A stretch of 64,000 nt of DNA from Pinibacter sp031553495 (GCA_031553495.1 JAVBLN010000027.1:4046-68045); one strand, 5' to 3'; numbered from the stretch's first letter, positions 17,055 through 26,508 are shown. The notes: generated by a model from the sequence alone, not told the origin. A program made the numbers and translations.

Positions 17055-18806
17055 ATGGATAAAAGAATTTATGTAGTGCTCATTTTTTTCGCTTTTAGCA
17101 CATCGCTTTTAGCGCAAAGAAAAACCTATTGTAACCCGGTTAATATCGATTATGGCTATTGTCCCATTCCAAATTTTACAACATGGGGCAAGCATCGTGC
17201 AACAGCAGATCCTGTGATAGTGAAGTATAAAGATGAATATTATCTTTTTTCCACAAACCAGTGGGGATATTGGTGGAGTAGCGATATGCTCAATTGGAAT
17301 TTTGTATTCCGCCATTTCTTAACAAAAGAACTTACTGATAAGTACCCCGGCTTATACGATGATCTTTGTGCTCCGGCAGTGGGCATCAAGGGAGATACCA
17401 TGCTGGTTTTCGGTTCCACATACACCAGTGAATTTCCTATTTGGATGAGCACTGATCCTAAGAATAACAAATGGGAGAAACTTGTAGATCATTTTGAAAT
17501 TGGCGGCTGGGATCCCGCGTTTTTTACCGATGACGACGGAAGATTTTACATGTACAATGGCAGTAGCAACGTGTATCCCATGTATGGTATAGAACTGGAT
17601 AAAAAAACACTTGCACCCATTGGCACACGAAAAGAAACGTTGCTTACAGATGGCGACAGATATGGCTGGCATCGTTTTGGTGAGTATATGGACAACACCT
17701 TTCTGAAAGGATTTATGGAAGGCTCATGGATGACTAAGCACAACAACAAGTATTACTTGCAGTGGGGTGGGGCCGGCACGGAGTTTAGCGGGTATTCCGA
17801 TGGTGTTGCCGTAAGTGATAATCCATTGGGGCCTTTCACACACGAATCGCTGCCTATGAGCTATAAGCCGGGCGGCTTTATAAGAGGCGCCGGACATGGC
17901 GCCACCTTTCAAGATAAATGGGATAATTACTGGCATGTGTCAACAATGGTGATTTCGGTAAAGAATAATTTTGAACGCAGAATTGGTATTTGGCCTGCGG
18001 GTTTTGATAAGGATGATGTAATGTATTGCAACACTGCATGGGGCGATTACCCGCATTACATTCCAACCGGCAAAGCCGATCATTTGCAAAGCCAGTTTAC
18101 AGGCTGGATGTTGCTGAATTATAACAAGCCGGTTCAGGTATCATCAACACTTGGCGGCTACCATGCCAATAATGTGGTGGATGAAAATGTGAAAACTTAC
18201 TGGAGTGCGCAAACAGCGAATAAAGGAGAATGGATACAATCGGATCTTGGTGAGTTAAGTACTGTAAATGCTGTTCAAATAAACTATGCAGATCAGGATG
18301 CGGAGTTTCTCGGAAAGCAAATGGGCATTTATCATCAATATAAATTATACTATTCCGCTGATGGCAAATCGTGGAAAATACTGGTTGATAAAAGCAATAA
18401 TAAAACAGATGTTCCCCACGATTATGTTCAACTTGATAACCCGGTGAAAGCCCGGTACATAAAGCTGGAGAACATTCATATGCCTACAGGGAAATTTGCG
18501 ATCTCGGGCCTTCGCGTATTTGGTTTGGGTAACGGACCAAAACCGGATGCCGTAAAACAATTTATTGTATTGCGTACGGAGTATGATAAGAGAAGCGCAT
18601 GGATAAAGTGGGAGCCGGTTGATAACGCTTATGCATACAATATTTATGTGGGCACATCGCCGGATAAATTATACAATTGTATTATGGTACACAACGCTAA
18701 TGATTATTATTATAAAGCAATGGATAAAGAGAAACCTTACTATTTTGCAATTGAAGCGATCAATGAAAATGGGGTTTCTGCTTTAACCAAAGCAAAAGCG
18801 GAATAG
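17055..18806 (+). CDS. GH43-family glycosidase with F5/8 type C and FN3 domains
   Basis: 583 residues with a signal peptide ending at SLLAQRK. The five-bladed propeller covers about 25-350. Asp52 in ATADPVIV fits the general base, GGWDPAFF the pKa-modulating Asp, and Glu222 in MEGSW the general acid. A discoidin-type carbohydrate-binding domain follows (about 360-490: NVVDENVKTYWSAQ, KARYIKLENIHMP). A final FN3-like domain ends the protein. GH43 enzymes act on arabinose-, xylose- or galactose-containing side chains; specificity is not readable. Located between the intruding GxxExxY gene and the GH3 pair. Confidence 0.85.
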   Translation: MDKRIYVVLIFFAFSTSLLAQRKTYCNPVNIDYGYCPIPNFTTWGKHRATADPVIVKYKDEYYLFSTNQWGYWWSSDMLNWNFVFRHFLTKELTDKYPGLYDDLCAPAVGIKGDTMLVFGSTYTSEFPIWMSTDPKNNKWEKLVDHFEIGGWDPAFFTDDDGRFYMYNGSSNVYPMYGIELDKKTLAPIGTRKETLLTDGDRYGWHRFGEYMDNTFLKGFMEGSWMTKHNNKYYLQWGGAGTEFSGYSDGVAVSDNPLGPFTHESLPMSYKPGGFIRGAGHGATFQDKWDNYWHVSTMVISVKNNFERRIGIWPAGFDKDDVMYCNTAWGDYPHYIPTGKADHLQSQFTGWMLLNYNKPVQVSSTLGGYHANNVVDENVKTYWSAQTANKGEWIQSDLGELSTVNAVQINYADQDAEFLGKQMGIYHQYKLYYSADGKSWKILVDKSNNKTDVPHDYVQLDNPVKARYIKLENIHMPTGKFAISGLRVFGLGNGPKPDAVKQFIVLRTEYDKRSAWIKWEPVDNAYAYNIYVGTSPDKLYNCIMVHNANDYYYKAMDKEKPYYFAIEAINENGVSALTKAKAE

Positions 18807-18852
18807 ATAAAGAGATGAATTGCGTGAAGCTACCGCCGCCATGAAAAACAAC

Positions 18853-18911
18853 AGATGAAGTGATTGCGACGCAACGATGATGCCATGAAAACCGCAGCCG
18901 GTATCATAATA
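18853..18911 (-). repeat. Dispersed core repeat, copy 8 (L3/R3)
   Basis: Minus-strand TTTCATGGCATCATCG with CGTCGCAATCACTTCATC. The usual right end is replaced by sequence resembling a second left end (GGCGGCGGTAGC on the minus strand, 18830-18841). Confidence 0.82.
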
Positions 18912-18999
18912 AAAAAAGGATAAACAATAAAGTATAAAAAGTAAAAGCAGGTGTCATATATGGGAAATTGGATAGATTATGAAACGGACATTTGTTCTA

Positions 19000-19050
19000 T
19001 AATGAGCTGTGGTTGCGACGCTCCGTTCAACTGTAGTAATTTTGTGGAGC
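19000..19050 (+). repeat. Dispersed core repeat, copy 9 (partial, R2 only)
   Basis: Only the right part (GGTTGCGACGCTCCGTTCAA and CTGTAGTAAT) is present; the left block is degenerate. Pairs with inverted copy 8. Confidence 0.65.
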
Positions 19051-19082
19051 TAATAATAAACGATTAAATAAAAACATATAAC

Positions 19083-21392
19083 ATGAATAGAAAAGCCGTA
19101 TGGTTATTGCTTACCGCCATCATATTGGCATCAAGCTCTTTTTCGCAGAGTAAGGGAACCGCAGGTAAAACAAGCACTGTGGCTGCCAAATCTGCAATGA
19201 ATATTTTCATCGACAAGCTGATGAAACAAATGACCATAGATGAAAAAATTGGTCAGTTAAATTTAGTAACTCCGGGTGGGGCCGTTACAGGCGAGGTAGT
19301 GAGCAGCAATGTGGATACTAAAATTAAACAGGGTGAAGTGGGTGGATTGTTTGGTATAACAGGTGCCGACAAAATTCGTAAAGCACAGGAAATAGCTGTG
19401 AACAATTCGAGACTGAAAATTCCCCTGATTTTTGGCCTGGATGTTATTCATGGTCATAGAACCATATTCCCGATTCCTTTGGGGCTGAGCTGTTCGTGGG
19501 ATATGGATATGATTGAGCGAAGCGCTCAAATTGCGGCGAAAGAAGCTACTGCCGATGGCCTGGCCTGGGTGTTCTCACCAATGGTTGATATTTGCCGCGA
19601 TCCGCGCTGGGGCCGTGTGGCAGAAGGTTCCGGTGAAGATACTTACCTGGGTTCGCAAATAGCTAAAGCAATGGTGAAAGGCTACCAGGGTAATGACCTG
19701 TCGAAGAATAATACTGTGATGGCATGTGTAAAACACTACGCATTATATGGCGCATCTGAAGCAGGCCGCGATTATAATACCACCGATATGAGCCGCATAA
19801 GGATGTACCAGGATTATCTGCCTCCGTACAAAGCCGCTGTGGATGCCGGTGTGGGAAGTGTGATGAGTTCTTTTAATGAAGTGGACGGTGTGCCTGCTAC
19901 TGTAAACAAATGGCTGATGACTGATGTGTTGCGCAATCAATGGGGTTTTAAAGGATTGGTAGTTACAGATTACACAGCCATTAATGAAGCTATTGATCAT
20001 GGCTCAGGTAATTTACAGCAGGTATCGGCATTGGCGCTGAAAGCCGGTATAGATATGGATATGGTGGGAGAAGGTTTTTTAACTACACTAAAAAAATCTT
20101 TGAATGAAGGTAAGGTAACAGTAAAGCAAATTGAAGAAGCCTGTAGAAGAATATTGGAAGCAAAATATAAACTTGGTTTGTTTGATGATCCTTATCGCTA
20201 TTGTGATGAAAGCAGGGCCAACGATATTTTTAATGCGGAAAACCGCGCTGCTGCAAGAGATTTCGCTGCACGCTCCGCTGTATTATTGAAGAATGCGAAT
20301 AATGTGCTCCCCTTGAAAAAATCAGGAACTATTGCCCTGGTTGGTCCGCTTGCCGACAGCCATGTAAATATGCTGGGAACATGGAGTGTGGCCGGTGATT
20401 TTGACAACAACGTTACCGTATTGGAAGGGCTTCGCAATGTAGCAGGTAATAATGTGAAAATAAATTATGCCAAAGGCGCTAATATTTCCGATGATCCCGT
20501 ATTTGCGAAAAGAGCCAATGCCTTCCGCAATGAAGTGGGTATTGACAAACGTTCACCGGAAGAAATGTTGAACGAAGCAGTGCAGGCTGCACAAAATGCT
20601 GATGTGGTTGTAGCAGTATTAGGTGAAAGCGCAAATATGAGCGGTGAAGCATCAAGTATGGCAAATATTGATCTGCAGCCAAGCCAAAAGAAATTGTTGG
20701 ATGCGTTGAAGAAAACCGGAAAACCCGTAGTGATTGTATTGATGAATGGCCGGCCAATGACCATTGCCGAAGAAAACGCAAAGGCTGATGCTATTTTGGA
20801 TGTTTGGTTTAGCGGTACTGAAACAGGAAATGCGGTAGCTGATCTGTTGTTTGGTGATAAAAATCCTTCCGGAAAACTTTCTGCTACTTTCCCGTTAAGT
20901 GTTGGGCAAATTCCTGTGTATTATAGTCACAAAAATACAGGCCGTCCTTCTATTCCCGGCGCTCCCGGAAAATTCAGATCAAATTACCTTGATGTTCCAA
21001 ACGAACCTTTGTTTGAATTTGGATACGGACTTAGCTATACTACTTTCAAATACAGCCCTGTTACTTTATCTTCAAAAAGTATGACAAAAACCGGAAGTAT
21101 TAAAGCGACTGTAACGGTAACGAACACTGGAAATTATGATGGTGAAGAAGTAGTGCAATGCTACATTCGCGATTTGGTAGGGTCCGTAACACGTCCTGTA
21201 AAAGAATTGAAAGGATTCCAAAAAATATTTTTGAAAAAAGGAGAAAGCAAAGAAGTGGCTTTCTCCATTAATGATGAAACTTTGAAGTTCTATAATTCGG
21301 ATTTGAAATACGTTTCCGAACCGGGAGATTTCAAAGTGTTTATAGGAACGAGTTCTGCCACTACTAATGAAGCTTCTTTTGAACTGAAGTAA
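19083..21392 (+). CDS. GH3 beta-glucosidase (BglX-type), first of two
   Basis: 769 residues with signal peptide (ASSSFSQSK). The GH3 N-terminal barrel has MTIDEKIGQL, IPLIFGLDVIHGHRTIFPIPL, RDPRWGRVAEGSGEDTYL and KHYALYG. The nucleophile is Asp296 in VVTDYTAINE. The C-terminal sandwich (LLKNANNVLPL, GEASSMANIDL) is followed by an FN3-like domain starting near FEFGYGLSYTTF. Such enzymes release glucose from the non-reducing end of beta-glucooligosaccharides in the periplasm. Next to two GH144 genes, sophorooligosaccharides are the natural candidate substrate; some Bacteroides GH3 enzymes act on these. Confidence 0.92.
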   Translation: MNRKAVWLLLTAIILASSSFSQSKGTAGKTSTVAAKSAMNIFIDKLMKQMTIDEKIGQLNLVTPGGAVTGEVVSSNVDTKIKQGEVGGLFGITGADKIRKAQEIAVNNSRLKIPLIFGLDVIHGHRTIFPIPLGLSCSWDMDMIERSAQIAAKEATADGLAWVFSPMVDICRDPRWGRVAEGSGEDTYLGSQIAKAMVKGYQGNDLSKNNTVMACVKHYALYGASEAGRDYNTTDMSRIRMYQDYLPPYKAAVDAGVGSVMSSFNEVDGVPATVNKWLMTDVLRNQWGFKGLVVTDYTAINEAIDHGSGNLQQVSALALKAGIDMDMVGEGFLTTLKKSLNEGKVTVKQIEEACRRILEAKYKLGLFDDPYRYCDESRANDIFNAENRAAARDFAARSAVLLKNANNVLPLKKSGTIALVGPLADSHVNMLGTWSVAGDFDNNVTVLEGLRNVAGNNVKINYAKGANISDDPVFAKRANAFRNEVGIDKRSPEEMLNEAVQAAQNADVVVAVLGESANMSGEASSMANIDLQPSQKKLLDALKKTGKPVVIVLMNGRPMTIAEENAKADAILDVWFSGTETGNAVADLLFGDKNPSGKLSATFPLSVGQIPVYYSHKNTGRPSIPGAPGKFRSNYLDVPNEPLFEFGYGLSYTTFKYSPVTLSSKSMTKTGSIKATVTVTNTGNYDGEEVVQCYIRDLVGSVTRPVKELKGFQKIFLKKGESKEVAFSINDETLKFYNSDLKYVSEPGDFKVFIGTSSATTNEASFELK

Positions 21393-21448
21393 ATGGTAGC
21401 GAGGGGTTTCGGTGAATGTGACCGCTGAGTATATTGTTTTAAGTAAAT

Positions 21449-21551
21449 AAAATAACCATAAAGATCATGGTGGATCTTTACAAGGCCTGATGTGATTGAT
21501 CTATAACATGCCTCCTTGTAAGAAACCGGGTGAATACTTTATGGTTATTTT
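21449..21551 (+). repeat. Nested palindromic element between the two GH3 genes
   Basis: Perfect 15-bp outer arms (AAAATAACCATAAAG at 21449-21463 with its complement at 21537-21551). An 8-bp inner stem TTACAAGG / CCTTGTAA lies at 21478-21485 and 21514-21521. A T-run follows the right arm, so it could terminate the first GH3 transcript. Confidence 0.7.
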
Positions 21552-21600
21552 TATTCCGGTGGTAACCTGCGATTTTGAAGCAGCTTGAATTTTAATGTTA

Positions 21601-21678
21601 TTATTATGATACCGGCAGCAGAACCCTGGTTGGGCTTATGTTGCGACGCTCCATTCATCAGTTGGATATCTATTGAGC
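21601..21678 (+). repeat. Dispersed core repeat, copy 10 (L2/R2)
   Basis: ACCGGCAGCAGAACCCTGG left block and TTGCGACGCTCCATTCATC right block, ending ATCTATTGAGC. Shares the 369-bp gap with the nested palindrome. Confidence 0.85.
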
Positions 21679-21761
21679 TATGAAAAATTTCTAACCCGTA
21701 AAATCACTGCATTTGAAAATTAAAATTATTTAAATAACACTTCCATGATAAATTGACGATC

Positions 21762-24002
21762 ATGAAAAAAACATTGCTCCTTTTCTTTTGCGGCGCTTTC
21801 ATTTGTTCTGCCTCATTGGCGCAACCTGTCAACATGCATGCATTCATCAAGGAGTTGATGAGCCGTATGACGTTGCAGGAAAAAATCGGTCAGCTCAATT
21901 TGCAGGGAGGTTGGTGGGCGCCTGGTGGCGGCCTTGACACAGCATATGCCCGCAAAGTAAAAAGCGGACAAATCGGAGCCTCTTTTAATATTCCGCAACC
22001 TGAAAAGAATGCGAGGCTTTTGCAGGATCTGACGATGCAGAGCCGACTGAAAATTCCCCTGTTGATTGGTGGCGATGTAGTGCAGGGATACAAAACAATT
22101 TTTCCTATACCACTCGCCGAAACAATGAGTTGGAATTTGAAAGGAATGGGAAAGTCCGCTTCCATTACAGCAAGTGAAGCCAGCACGCAGGGAATAGCCT
22201 GGACATTTGCCCCTATGATTGATATAAGCCGTGATCCGCGCTGGGGACGGGTTTCGGAAGGAGTAGGAGAAGATCCTTATTTGGGAAGCCTGGTAGCCGC
22301 GGCTCGCGTAAAAGGATTCCAGGGCAGCAATTACCTGCAATCGAAAAATATGATGGCGTGTATGAAACACTTTGCCATGTATGGCGCACCGGAAGCCGGA
22401 AAAGATTATACCGCAATGGACATGAGCAAACGTGTGATGTATGATGTGTATCTGAAAACTTATAAAGCTGCCGTAGAGGCAGGCGTAGGCTCTGTAATGT
22501 CTTCATTTAATGATGTGCAGGGTGAACCTGCATCTGGCAGTAAGTGGTTACTTACAGATGTATTGCGCAATCAATGGAAGTTTAAAGGATTAGTTATATC
22601 TGACTATACTTCCATAGAGGAAATGAAAAACCATGGAATAGTGGCTACCGATTCGGATGCCTCGGCACTCAGTATAAACGCGGGAATTGATATGGATATG
22701 GTAAGTGAATTATATAGCAAAAATATTGAGCAACTTGTAAAGAGCGGCCGCATACACCAAAAGGAAATTGATCGTGCCGTGTATAATGTTTTGGCTGCCA
22801 AATACATGTTAGGTTTGTTTGAGAACCGTTACCGTTACTGCGATGACGATCGTGCTGCAAAGGAATTAATGTCTGAACAACACTTGCAGCACGCATTGCA
22901 GATTGCACAGGAATCGATTGTGCTGTTGAAAAACGATAAGCAGACTTTACCATTAAAAGCATCCGGAACCATTGCGTTAATAGGTCCGTTTGCGAAAACG
23001 GAAGGCGTTCAAAATATTGGTGCCACCGAAGCGGCCAGGCCGGTTAGCATTTATGAAGCGCTTTCAGCGCAATTGAAAAATAAAGCAACAGTGCTTTATG
23101 CCAAAGGAGCCAATATTTCAGAAAACGATATGCTGATGCAAAGGATATATCAAAAAAAGGATTCACTTTCTGCAGAGGCCTTGAAAAATGAAGCTGTTAG
23201 TATAGCCCGAAAAGCAGATGTTATTATTGCCGTTATGGGCGAACATGGAAGTATGGGCGGTGAAGCGGCGAGCATGGCCAATATTGAATTGCAGGAAAAT
23301 CAACGGGACCTGCTGAAAGCTTTGAAAGCGCTGAATAAGCCAATGATTCTGGTATTAAAAAATAACCGGCCGTTAATTATAGGATGGGAAAGCGAAAACA
23401 TAGACGCCATTATCGATGCATGGTATTTAGGCACCAAAGAAGCTGATGCTATTGTGAATGTGCTTTTAGGAAAGTATAATCCTTCAGCAAAGCTTACCAT
23501 GACATTTCCGCGAAGCGTGGGGCAGATCCCTATTTATTATGCACACAACAACTCAAGCCGTCCCGAGCAGGAAGGGAATAAGTACACCTCGAAATACCTT
23601 GATATTTCAAGCGAGCCATTGTATCCTTTCGGCTTTGGGTTAAGTTATACCTCCTTCGATTATTCTCCGGTAACGCTTTCCGCCGGCACTTTAATAAAAA
23701 CAGGAAAACTAACTGCTACGATTACCCTAAAAAACTCCGGGCAGTATGATGGAGCGGAAGTTGTGCAGCTATATATACAGGATGTGGTTGGAAGTATAAA
23801 GCGCCCGGTTAGGGAATTGAAGGGTTTTGAAAAAATATTTCTTAAAGCCGGCGAATCGCGAACGGTAAGCTTTACTATTACGGAAGACATGTTGCGTTTC
23901 TATAATAATGAATTAATCTATAGATCTGAACCAGGCAAATTCAAAGTATTTATTGGTACAAACTCAGATACAAAGAATGAAGCTTCTTTCGAACTGAAGT
24001 AA
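21762..24002 (+). CDS. GH3 beta-glucosidase (BglX-type), second of two
   Basis: 746 residues from the ATG at 21762; a TTG nine bases upstream is less likely. Signal peptide MKKTLLLFF...SASLAQPV. The same domain order as the preceding gene is seen: MTLQEKIGQLNL, IPLLIGGDVVQGYKTIFPIPL, RDPRWGRVSEGVGEDPYL. The nucleophile is Asp281 in VISDYTSIEE. The C-terminal FN3-like domain starts near YPFGFGLSYTSF and ends SFELK exactly like its neighbour. The two are tandem paralogues with diverged N-terminal pockets (GLDVIHGH versus GGDVVQGY), suggesting different linkage or chain-length preference. Last gene of the PUL. Confidence 0.92.
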   Translation: MKKTLLLFFCGAFICSASLAQPVNMHAFIKELMSRMTLQEKIGQLNLQGGWWAPGGGLDTAYARKVKSGQIGASFNIPQPEKNARLLQDLTMQSRLKIPLLIGGDVVQGYKTIFPIPLAETMSWNLKGMGKSASITASEASTQGIAWTFAPMIDISRDPRWGRVSEGVGEDPYLGSLVAAARVKGFQGSNYLQSKNMMACMKHFAMYGAPEAGKDYTAMDMSKRVMYDVYLKTYKAAVEAGVGSVMSSFNDVQGEPASGSKWLLTDVLRNQWKFKGLVISDYTSIEEMKNHGIVATDSDASALSINAGIDMDMVSELYSKNIEQLVKSGRIHQKEIDRAVYNVLAAKYMLGLFENRYRYCDDDRAAKELMSEQHLQHALQIAQESIVLLKNDKQTLPLKASGTIALIGPFAKTEGVQNIGATEAARPVSIYEALSAQLKNKATVLYAKGANISENDMLMQRIYQKKDSLSAEALKNEAVSIARKADVIIAVMGEHGSMGGEAASMANIELQENQRDLLKALKALNKPMILVLKNNRPLIIGWESENIDAIIDAWYLGTKEADAIVNVLLGKYNPSAKLTMTFPRSVGQIPIYYAHNNSSRPEQEGNKYTSKYLDISSEPLYPFGFGLSYTSFDYSPVTLSAGTLIKTGKLTATITLKNSGQYDGAEVVQLYIQDVVGSIKRPVRELKGFEKIFLKAGESRTVSFTITEDMLRFYNNELIYRSEPGKFKVFIGTNSDTKNEASFELK

Positions 24003-24027
24003 ACATGTTCGATTAAATATTTTTTTT

Positions 24028-24097
24028 GGGACCGGCAGTAGTGCTACTATTAAGAATCGTGTTGTCACTCACTTGTACGGCAGTAATGCTATTGAAC
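24028..24097 (+). repeat. Dispersed core repeat, copy 11 (L1/R1), head of a full composite
   Basis: Consensus L1 and R1 blocks. It heads the most complete composite in the window, followed by modules A, B and C, and is mirrored by the inverted composite at 44787-45110. Confidence 0.9.
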
Positions 24098-24199
24098 AAG
24101 TGGTGAGTTTTGAGTTATGGGTTATGAGTGCTTTTGTTTTGGCTTGCAATTAGTGATTAAAGCATTCTCAATTCTCAACTCTCCATTCTCAATTTATCT
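24098..24199 (+). repeat. Tail module A, copy 2
   Basis: Same strings as copy 1 (TTTTGTTTTGGCTTGCAATT, then CTCAACTCTCCAT), extended by CTCAATTTATC. Confidence 0.8.
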
Positions 24200-24262
24200 A
24201 GCCTCATCCCCGGCCCTTCTCCCAAGGAGAAGGGAGTCCTGCGCACAAAGCGGATATTCACG
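24200..24262 (+). repeat. Module B, copy 2
   Basis: CCTCATCCCCGGCCCTTCTC, then a GGAGAAGGGAG complement forming a hairpin, and GCGCACAAAGCGGATATTC. Confidence 0.8.
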
Positions 24263-24312
24263 CTCTGCAAGGCTTGCAGCCTTGCAGTCCTATACTGTTG
24301 CTTTTAGCAACA
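24263..24312 (+). repeat. Module C, copy 1
   Basis: GCAAGGCTTGCAGCCTTGCA palindromic string followed by CTATACTGTTGCTTTTAGCA. Related sequence occurs inverted at 44787-44835 and 48583-48637. Confidence 0.7.
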
Positions 24313-24335
24313 CTTCGGGTTTCAGTTCATTCCTG

Positions 24336-24458
24336 GCGCAGGTCTCCTGACCTGTGCCTACGCGTTACTTATCCTGCACATAAGAGAATCCTATTGATTT
24401 AAATATTATCAATAGAATAGAATAAGTAACAATTAAGCACAGGTCAGGAGACCTGCGC
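24336..24458. repeat. 123-bp palindromic element with three nested complementary segments
   Basis: Outer 21-22 bp arms: GCGCAGGTCTCCTGACCTGT (24336 on) matched by ACAGGTCAGGAGACCTGCGC (ends 24458). Inside, GTTACTTAT (24364-24372) pairs with ATAAGTAAC, and CTATTGAT pairs with ATCAATAG around 24391-24418. A related half-copy occurs at 62617-62645. The structure resembles a small MITE-like or terminator-like hairpin element. Confidence 0.75.
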
Positions 24459-24468
24459 TAGTGGGAGA

Positions 24469-24540
24469 TTTCTCGCACGGTTTGGTTTATTATAGGTTGC
24501 AATGTTTTTTTAAGCAACCTTTAAAAACCCGTGCTCGAAA
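24469..24540 (-). terminator. Possible uvrC terminator hairpin
   Basis: TTTC...CACGG pairs imperfectly with CCGTG...GAAA, and an inner GGTTGC / GCAACC stem spans a T-run loop. It lies about 75 nt downstream of the uvrC stop. Confidence 0.35.
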
Positions 24541-24613
24541 TGACGGATAGGATTGTTGATTATGCAATTGCTTTCCGGTAAGAGGCAGGTGTGGTTTTTG
24601 TAATACAATTACG

Positions 24614-26416
24614 CTACTTGTTAAAGTAGTTCCATACTATTTCTGCTTTTGCATTTCCCACTTCGGCAGCAAGTTCTTCCTTAGAAAGTGCTTTTATCTT
24701 ACTAACTGAACGAAAGGTTTTCAAAAGCCGCTCCGCCGTCGATTTACCAATGCCTTCAATCGTTTCCAGTTCGTTCCTGAATGTGCCTTTGCTTCTTTTA
24801 TTCCGGTGAAATGTGATTCCGAAACGATGCACTTCATCGCGAATGCGGCGAATTAATTTCAAGCTTTCGCTATTGTAGGGAAGTTTTAAAGATTCGCTAT
24901 CACCGGGAAAGAATATTTCCTCTTCATTTTTTGCAAGTCCCACAATGGTCATACGGCCTGTTAAACCAAGTTCTTCAATGCTTTGCATGGCGTAGCCCAA
25001 CTGTCCTTTTCCACCATCAATGATCACTAGCTGAGGAAGGTTTTGTTGTTCATCCAGCAGTCTTTTATAACGGCGGTAAACTACTTCCTTCATGGTGGCA
25101 AAATCGTTAATGCCTTCTACCGTTTTCACATTAAAGTGGCGATAATCTTTTTTACTGGGTACGCCATCTTTAAAACATACCATCGCAGAAACCGGGTAAC
25201 TTCCCTGGAAGTTGGAGTTGTCGAAGCATTCAATATGCACCGGCGCTTCGGTAAGCTGCATGTCTTCCTGCAACTGGTATAGAACCTGTTTTTTTTCAAA
25301 ATCGGATTTTCCCTCAAGCTGCAGGATTTTTTTCTTCTTCAGCTCTTCTTTAAAATAGTTTACATTTTTTAGCGACAGCTCTAGCAGCTTTTTTTTATCG
25401 CCGCCTTTCGGCACAGATATTTCCACGGTGTTATCGGCATATTCCATTTCAAATGGAACAATTATTTCGTGCGCTAAACTGTTGAATGTGGTGCGCATTT
25501 GCGCCACTGCAAAGGCCAGCACTTCCTGCTCGTTTTCCTCCAAATGCGTTTCCAGTTGAATGGTGTTTGTTTGCACTATGGTTCCGTTTTGAATCATCAG
25601 GTAGTTCACATAAGCCGTATCATTATCTTTCAAAATGCTGAATACATCAAGGTTGCCGAGGTGCCTGCTTACAATTACCGATTTTGCCTGGTAATTTTCG
25701 AGATGTTCAATTTTTTTGCGGATCATCTCCGCTTTTTCAAAAGCCATCTCTTCCGCATGTGTTTTCATTTGCAGCTTAAACTGTTGTAGTATGGGCGCAA
25801 GATTTCCTTTCAGAATATTTTCCACCTGCAACAATCCGGCATTGTAATCTTCCAGTGTTTGCAGAGCTTCGCAGGGGCCTTTGCAATTTCCGAGGTGATA
25901 CTCCAGGCATACTTTAAATTTTCCACGGCGAATGTTTTGCTCAGTTAAATTAAGCTTGCAGGTGCGTAGCGGTATATTTTGTTTAATAAGCTCCAATAGT
26001 TCACGCACCTTGCCTACGGAGGTAAACGGACCAAGATATTTGGAGCCATCATTCAGTTTGCGACGTGTAAGAAATACTCTCGGAAATGGTTCTTTCTTAA
26101 TAACAATGAATGGGTAGGTTTTATCGTCTTTCAGGTTAATATTATACTTAGGCTGAAATTGTTTTATTAAGGAGTTTTCCAGCAAAAACGCGTCCTGCTC
26201 AGAATCAACTATAGTGAATTCAATTTTGGTAATACGTTGTACCAGCTCATGGGTTTTATAGCTTACAAAGGTTTTTGAAAAATAAGAACTGACCCGCTTG
26301 CGAAGGTTTTTTGCTTTGCCCACATAAATCAATTCGCTCTTCGCATCGAAGTATTTATAAATTCCGGGATTAACGGGAATAGTGTGCGCTATTTGTTGAA
26401 ACTCGTTTGATGTCAT
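24614..26416 (-). CDS. uvrC: UvrABC excinuclease subunit C
   Basis: 600 residues, normal length. The N-terminal GIY-YIG nuclease (NPGIYKYFDAKSELIYVGKAKNLRKR, 17-42) makes the 3' incision. The Cys-rich region (LRTCKL...KVCLEYHLGNCKGPC, about 151-182) fits the four cysteines proposed to hold an iron-sulfur cluster. A UVR motif near 210-230 (MIRKKIEHLENYQ) contacts UvrB. The RNase H-like domain begins around IECFDNSNFQGSYPVS and makes the 5' incision; C-terminal helix-hairpin-helix repeats (LETIEGIGKSTAERLL) bind DNA. Cytoplasmic nucleotide excision repair. Stands alone, with a small lipoprotein gene upstream on the same strand. Confidence 0.97.
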   Translation of the reverse strand: MTSNEFQQIAHTIPVNPGIYKYFDAKSELIYVGKAKNLRKRVSSYFSKTFVSYKTHELVQRITKIEFTIVDSEQDAFLLENSLIKQFQPKYNINLKDDKTYPFIVIKKEPFPRVFLTRRKLNDGSKYLGPFTSVGKVRELLELIKQNIPLRTCKLNLTEQNIRRGKFKVCLEYHLGNCKGPCEALQTLEDYNAGLLQVENILKGNLAPILQQFKLQMKTHAEEMAFEKAEMIRKKIEHLENYQAKSVIVSRHLGNLDVFSILKDNDTAYVNYLMIQNGTIVQTNTIQLETHLEENEQEVLAFAVAQMRTTFNSLAHEIIVPFEMEYADNTVEISVPKGGDKKKLLELSLKNVNYFKEELKKKKILQLEGKSDFEKKQVLYQLQEDMQLTEAPVHIECFDNSNFQGSYPVSAMVCFKDGVPSKKDYRHFNVKTVEGINDFATMKEVVYRRYKRLLDEQQNLPQLVIIDGGKGQLGYAMQSIEELGLTGRMTIVGLAKNEEEIFFPGDSESLKLPYNSESLKLIRRIRDEVHRFGITFHRNKRSKGTFRNELETIEGIGKSTAERLLKTFRSVSKIKALSKEELAAEVGNAKAEIVWNYFNK

Positions 26417-26508
26417 AATCTCTAATGTGGTTTGAAGTATGATTGAAGACTTGAGGTATGAACTGTTTTTACAGCAGGCTTTTATATACTACATTCTCAA
26501 TTCTCCAT

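Larger units (their letters stand above)
18807..19082. other. 276-bp intergenic gap with an inverted repeat pair
   Basis: The gap is filled by a minus core repeat (18853-18911) and a partial plus core repeat (19000-19050). Nothing else was recognised. Confidence 0.6.
24003..24613. other. 611-bp convergent gap filled by a composite repeat and a palindromic element
   Basis: In order: core repeat (24028-24097), tail module A, module B, module C, a 123-bp palindromic element (24336-24458) and a weaker hairpin (24469-24540). No gene is called; the 77-codon frame here is repeat sequence. Confidence 0.7.
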
